Source: Synergistota bacterium (lineage in GTDB: Bacteria > Synergistota > Synergistia > Synergistales > Synergistaceae). From it: a DNA stretch of 64,000 nt. How positions within the stretch are numbered: position 1 is the first letter of the stretch; each line of letters opens with the position of its first letter. The notes under the pieces were generated by a model, which worked only from the letters and a program-made list of their open reading frames with translations, was not told the origin of the DNA and searched no databases. Both the position numbers and the translations under genes were made by a program. This document shows positions 61,297 through 64,000 of the stretch, one piece after another. The stretch is from NCBI GenBank assembly GCA_023450745.1, contig JAEXGR010000023.1:1-64000 (forward strand), written 5' to 3'.

Positions 61297-62760
61297 TTAT
61301 TTGCCTGCGAACCGCGCCGCCTCGCTCTTAAGGTAGACCTGCGGCTCCGCGGGAAGCTTGAAGAGCGGGATGTAGCGGTCCCAGCCGGTAAAGGTGAGGA
61401 TCAGCATTGAGGCGACGGCGATCATCGAGAAGTAATTGTGCGAGATGATGTCGCCCGCCGTGATGCCGGTGGCCAGCGGGTAGACGGAGGCGCTGATGCC
61501 GAGGAAGAAGCCCATGTAGCAGTGCCACGGGATGAGCTGCGAGCCGAGGACTCCCATCGCGTCCGAGAAGGTCGCGTTCCTCAGAGCCAGCGTGTACATA
61601 TCTTCCTTGGAGCCGACGACGTTTTCCTCCGTGATGCCTCTGATGATCGGGCCGATGGTGACGATCTGCGCCATCTCGTCGGAGAGGGCGGCGTTGCCGA
61701 GCAGGCAGAGAACCGAGTTCGCAAACATCAGATGGCGGACCTTATGTACCATACGCGCGATGAGGACGGCGATCGGGTCAAAGGCGTTCATCTTGCGCAT
61801 GACGCCGCCAAAGGCTCCCACCCAGAGCATCATCGCGATCGACCAGCCGCCGGCATCCGAGAATCCCGTATAGACCACGTCGAAGAACGCGTTCAGGCTC
61901 GTTACCGTACCGGATATAAGCCCGAAGACCAGCGAGAAGAAGATGCCGGAGCCCAGGCAGATGAGGGTGCTGTAGCCCATGACCGCCGTGCCGATGACGA
62001 TGATAAGGGGAATGACCATGTAGTAAGGCACGCCGTTCTTGACCAGCTCAAGCAAAGTGACCGCCGAGGGACGCTCCTCGCTCAGCTTCTGCCAGACGTC
62101 GGCCGGAATCTGGGCGATCGCTTCGGAGGCCTGCGCCGCTTCTCCGGAGAAGCCCATCGAGGCGACATAAAATACGATCGCGCCGCTGATGAGGCAGAGC
62201 AGCGACCAGACGCCCTGATGACGCACGCGCTTGATCACTTCGACCTCCTGGATGCCGGAGCTGACGATCGTCGTGTCCGAGATAAGTCCGATGTTGTCGC
62301 CGAAGCAGGAGCCGCCCGCGATCGCGCCAATCGTGAGCATAATGTTGCCGCCGACGATATGGTTGAGCCAAAGGAAGATCGGCGCGCAGGCAGCGAAGGT
62401 ACCCCATGAGGTACCGGTGGCCGTCGAGAGCACGCAGGTCAGCAGGAAGGCGACGACGGCGATCGTCCGCGCGTCAAGGCCCGCGGCGAGCGACATATTG
62501 ATGACGGAGGCGGCGACGCCGGTGGACATGAAGCACTCGGCGACGGCGTAAGCCAGCTCCAGAATAAGAAATACGATAAGGAAGTGCTTGAGGTTATCAA
62601 GGGCGGCGTCCACAAGCTCCTGGAATTTATAGCGGTCTACCGCCATCGCCACCATAGAGGCATACATAAACGAGAGCGGCGCGGCGATGAGAATATCCAT
62701 CCCCGAGAGCATCAACCCCGCGATCACGCAAATTGGCGTCAGTTTCATCAAATCTTTCAT
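61297..62760 (-). CDS. NhaC-family antiporter, copy 2
   Basis: A 487-residue membrane protein with about twelve segments, clearly related to the copy at 37824-39314. STATGTSWGTFAACAPIFLW and GGSCFGDNIGLISDTTI are the family motifs, and ALSDEMAQIVTIGP matches the corresponding polar region of copy 1. It is convergent with the aconitase X/methyltransferase cluster. It may carry the substrate or product of that pathway, or only exchange ions. A GTATACAAT box lies about 125 bases upstream (62885-62893), resembling the operators at 42749-42849. Confidence 0.85.
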   Translation of the reverse strand: MKDLMKLTPICVIAGLMLSGMDILIAAPLSFMYASMVAMAVDRYKFQELVDAALDNLKHFLIVFLILELAYAVAECFMSTGVAASVINMSLAAGLDARTIAVVAFLLTCVLSTATGTSWGTFAACAPIFLWLNHIVGGNIMLTIGAIAGGSCFGDNIGLISDTTIVSSGIQEVEVIKRVRHQGVWSLLCLISGAIVFYVASMGFSGEAAQASEAIAQIPADVWQKLSEERPSAVTLLELVKNGVPYYMVIPLIIVIGTAVMGYSTLICLGSGIFFSLVFGLISGTVTSLNAFFDVVYTGFSDAGGWSIAMMLWVGAFGGVMRKMNAFDPIAVLIARMVHKVRHLMFANSVLCLLGNAALSDEMAQIVTIGPIIRGITEENVVGSKEDMYTLALRNATFSDAMGVLGSQLIPWHCYMGFFLGISASVYPLATGITAGDIISHNYFSMIAVASMLILTFTGWDRYIPLFKLPAEPQVYLKSEAARFAGK

Positions 62761-63078
62761 CTGCTAATATCCCCTTTCCTGATTACATCACCAAGAGAAA
62801 AAGAAAACCCGGCTAAAAATTCCGCTCTGCACCGCCGCTGCAAAAAACGGCTTCCGACGCTCCTTCCTTCGTTTATTCAGATGTGTATACAATGTTTTAC
62901 ACGGTAGCCTCTACTCTTTTATATTTCATGGCCGCCAATCTCCGGTCAGTAAAATTACTTAAATTAATTAACTGATTTTTAAATATATTTTATAAAGTAA
63001 CTACTAATTTGCGAAAATTAAGATATCAGGTGAAGGCGCCGCCTAAGCCGTTTTTTCTTCTGAAAAAGCGTTAACGCC
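62761..63078. other. AT-rich regulatory region upstream of nhaC copy 2
   Basis: Contains GTATACAAT at 62885-62893 and a long AT-rich stretch at 62950-63015. No gene is seen. Confidence 0.4.
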
Positions 63079-63107
63079 TTGATATTTTCACCCTTTGATG
63101 CTATAAA
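63079..63107 (+). promoter_or_regulatory. Promoter of the MATE gene
   Basis: TTGATA at 63079-63084 and TATAAA at 63102-63107 are 17 bases apart. Transcription would start near 63114, leaving a leader of about 105 bases. Confidence 0.6.
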
Positions 63108-63143
63108 CTTTTGTGCTCACTCGGAGGGCGAATCATTCGCGGG

Positions 63144-63207
63144 AAATGACGAGCCGGATAAGGTGACAGGCTGGGACGCCTGTTCTCTTATCCGGCTCGT
63201 CATTTTT
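63144..63207 (+). promoter_or_regulatory. 19-bp leader hairpin before the MATE gene
   Basis: AAATGACGAGCCGGATAAG (63144-63162) pairs perfectly with 63187-63205. Inside, ACAGGC (63166-63171) pairs with GCCTGT (63178-63183). A five-T run follows, then the Shine-Dalgarno of the MATE gene. It could be an attenuator or ligand-sensing leader; I do not recognise a known riboswitch class. Confidence 0.6.
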
Positions 63208-63220
63208 GAGGAGGATCATC

Positions 63221-64000
63221 ATGGACCTTTTACATGGAAAAATCAGCTCCCTCTATTTCAGGTATCTCAGCGCGGCCTTCGGCGGCGCGATGATCAGCTC
63301 GATATATGGAATCGCCGACATGGCAATGGTCGGGCAATACCAGGGACCGGAGGGCACGGCGGCGCTCGCCGTCGTCGCTCCCGTCTGGAACATCGTCTAC
63401 AGCCTCGGACTGCTGACCGGGATTGGCGGCGGCGTGCTCTTCAGCGTCGCCAGAGGGCGCGGCGGCAAGGAGGGGGAGGACGGCGGCAACGAATATTTTT
63501 CGGCGGCATTTATCGGAACGGTGATTTTCTCCCTCCTCAGCTGGGCAGCTATCGCATTTTTCGATAGGCGGATGCTCCTTTTCTTCGGCGCGGAGGAGAC
63601 TCTCCTGCCGCTCGCGCGGCAATATCTGCTGCCGGTGAAGTTCGCCGTCCCGCTCTTTGTCTTCAACCAGATGCTCGCGGCCTTCCTGCGCAACGACGGC
63701 AGTCCCGGCCTTGCCACCGCCGCCGTGCTTTTCGGCGGACTTTTCAACGTCGCGGGGGATTATCTCTTCGTCTTCACCTTCGGCATGGGCATCATGGGAG
63801 CGGGGCTTGCGACGGCGATCGGAGCGGCGCTTACATTCGCCGTGATGCTCGGCCATTTCTTTTCGCGGCCAAATACGCTGCGGCTCGTGCGGCCGCAAAA
63901 GCTGTCCGCAAAACTACGTAAAATCATCGTCACAGGCTTTTCGACCTTTTTCATCGACCTCGCGATGGGGATATTGACGGTGCTCTTCAACCGTCAGATC
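63221..64000 (+). CDS. MATE-family efflux protein (partial, runs off the window)
   Basis: The frame is open from ATG 63221 to the right edge (260 codons). GAGGAGG six bases upstream fixes the start. The N-terminal half of a MATE transporter is visible: MVGQYQGPEGTAALAVVAPVWNIVYSLGLL, GIGGGVLFSVARGRG and FNQMLAAFLRNDGSPGLATAAVLFGGLFNVAGDYLFVFTFGMGIMGAGLATAIG. About six to seven membrane segments lie in the window. MATE proteins export cationic drugs or metabolites using Na+ or H+. It sits behind its own promoter and leader hairpin. Confidence 0.9.
   Translation, partial: MDLLHGKISSLYFRYLSAAFGGAMISSIYGIADMAMVGQYQGPEGTAALAVVAPVWNIVYSLGLLTGIGGGVLFSVARGRGGKEGEDGGNEYFSAAFIGTVIFSLLSWAAIAFFDRRMLLFFGAEETLLPLARQYLLPVKFAVPLFVFNQMLAAFLRNDGSPGLATAAVLFGGLFNVAGDYLFVFTFGMGIMGAGLATAIGAALTFAVMLGHFFSRPNTLRLVRPQKLSAKLRKIIVTGFSTFFIDLAMGILTVLFNRQI

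Noticed and set aside
1..64000. tRNA, rRNA or replication origin
   Set aside because: Reading the intergenic regions showed no cloverleaf with a GTTCRA-type arm, no rRNA-like sequence and no DnaA-box cluster. A tRNAscan-SE and Rfam run would settle this.

Overview
The window comes from a GC-rich anaerobic bacterium that lives on amino acids. The mix of genes (many amino-acid and peptide enzymes, NhaC-type antiporters, an ECF amino-acid transporter behind a T-box, YfcC/M20 peptide-type genes, corrinoid methyltransferases) and the codon use resemble Synergistota such as Cloacibacillus. That assignment is inference from gene content; no rRNA is present in the window.

Layout. 1-7.2 kb is an insertion-sequence graveyard: an IS1634-type transposase cut by the window edge, an RlaP-type nucleotidyltransferase remnant, an intact zinc-ribbon/Sel1-repeat protein and an ankyrin protein, the end of an IS21 element, an ISL3 element, and scraps of ISAs1-like and IS5-like transposases. 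7.3-26.6 kb is core genome: a glycolipid-type glycosyltransferase, a DHH phosphoesterase, a Ppx/GppA phosphatase, a T-box-controlled ECF transporter, Ogt, an AspA/AstE-type amidohydrolase, glutamine synthetase, modABC with a palindromic operator over its promoter, a homoserine dehydrogenase-like protein, an iron/corrinoid-type ABC importer and an SPL-like radical SAM enzyme. 27.6-34.3 kb is a defence island: a broken RloA/RloB (AbiL-like) pair, a broken RhuM gene, and an intact McrBC system with an EVE-type reader domain. The broken module is flanked by 26-bp direct repeats. 34.3-53.8 kb is again core: HAD, NUDIX, HlyIII, EFR1 ferredoxin, an amino-acid cluster (NhaC, homoserine dehydrogenase-like, alanine/ornithine racemase-like, two aminotransferases, GntR), DUF3870-YfcC-M20, a sirtuin-macrodomain pair, a degenerate MBL protein, and PepSY with a two-component system.

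The most interesting part is 54.0-61.2 kb. A GntR regulator is divergent from a six-gene run: aconitase X large subunit, aconitase X swivel subunit, RidA, an MttB-family methyltransferase without pyrrolysine, a corrinoid protein, and an MtbA/UroD-family methyltransferase fused to a CxxC thioredoxin-like tail. The aconitase X large subunit is interrupted by one in-frame UGA. That UGA is followed at the right distance by a hairpin with the features of a bacterial SECIS, so it may be an undescribed selenoprotein. The set suggests demethylation of a quaternary amine (for example a hydroxyproline betaine) coupled to dehydration by aconitase X and clean-up of the imine by RidA. The substrate is inference.

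The window ends with a second NhaC antiporter and a MATE transporter that runs off the right edge. The MATE gene sits behind a 19-bp leader hairpin.
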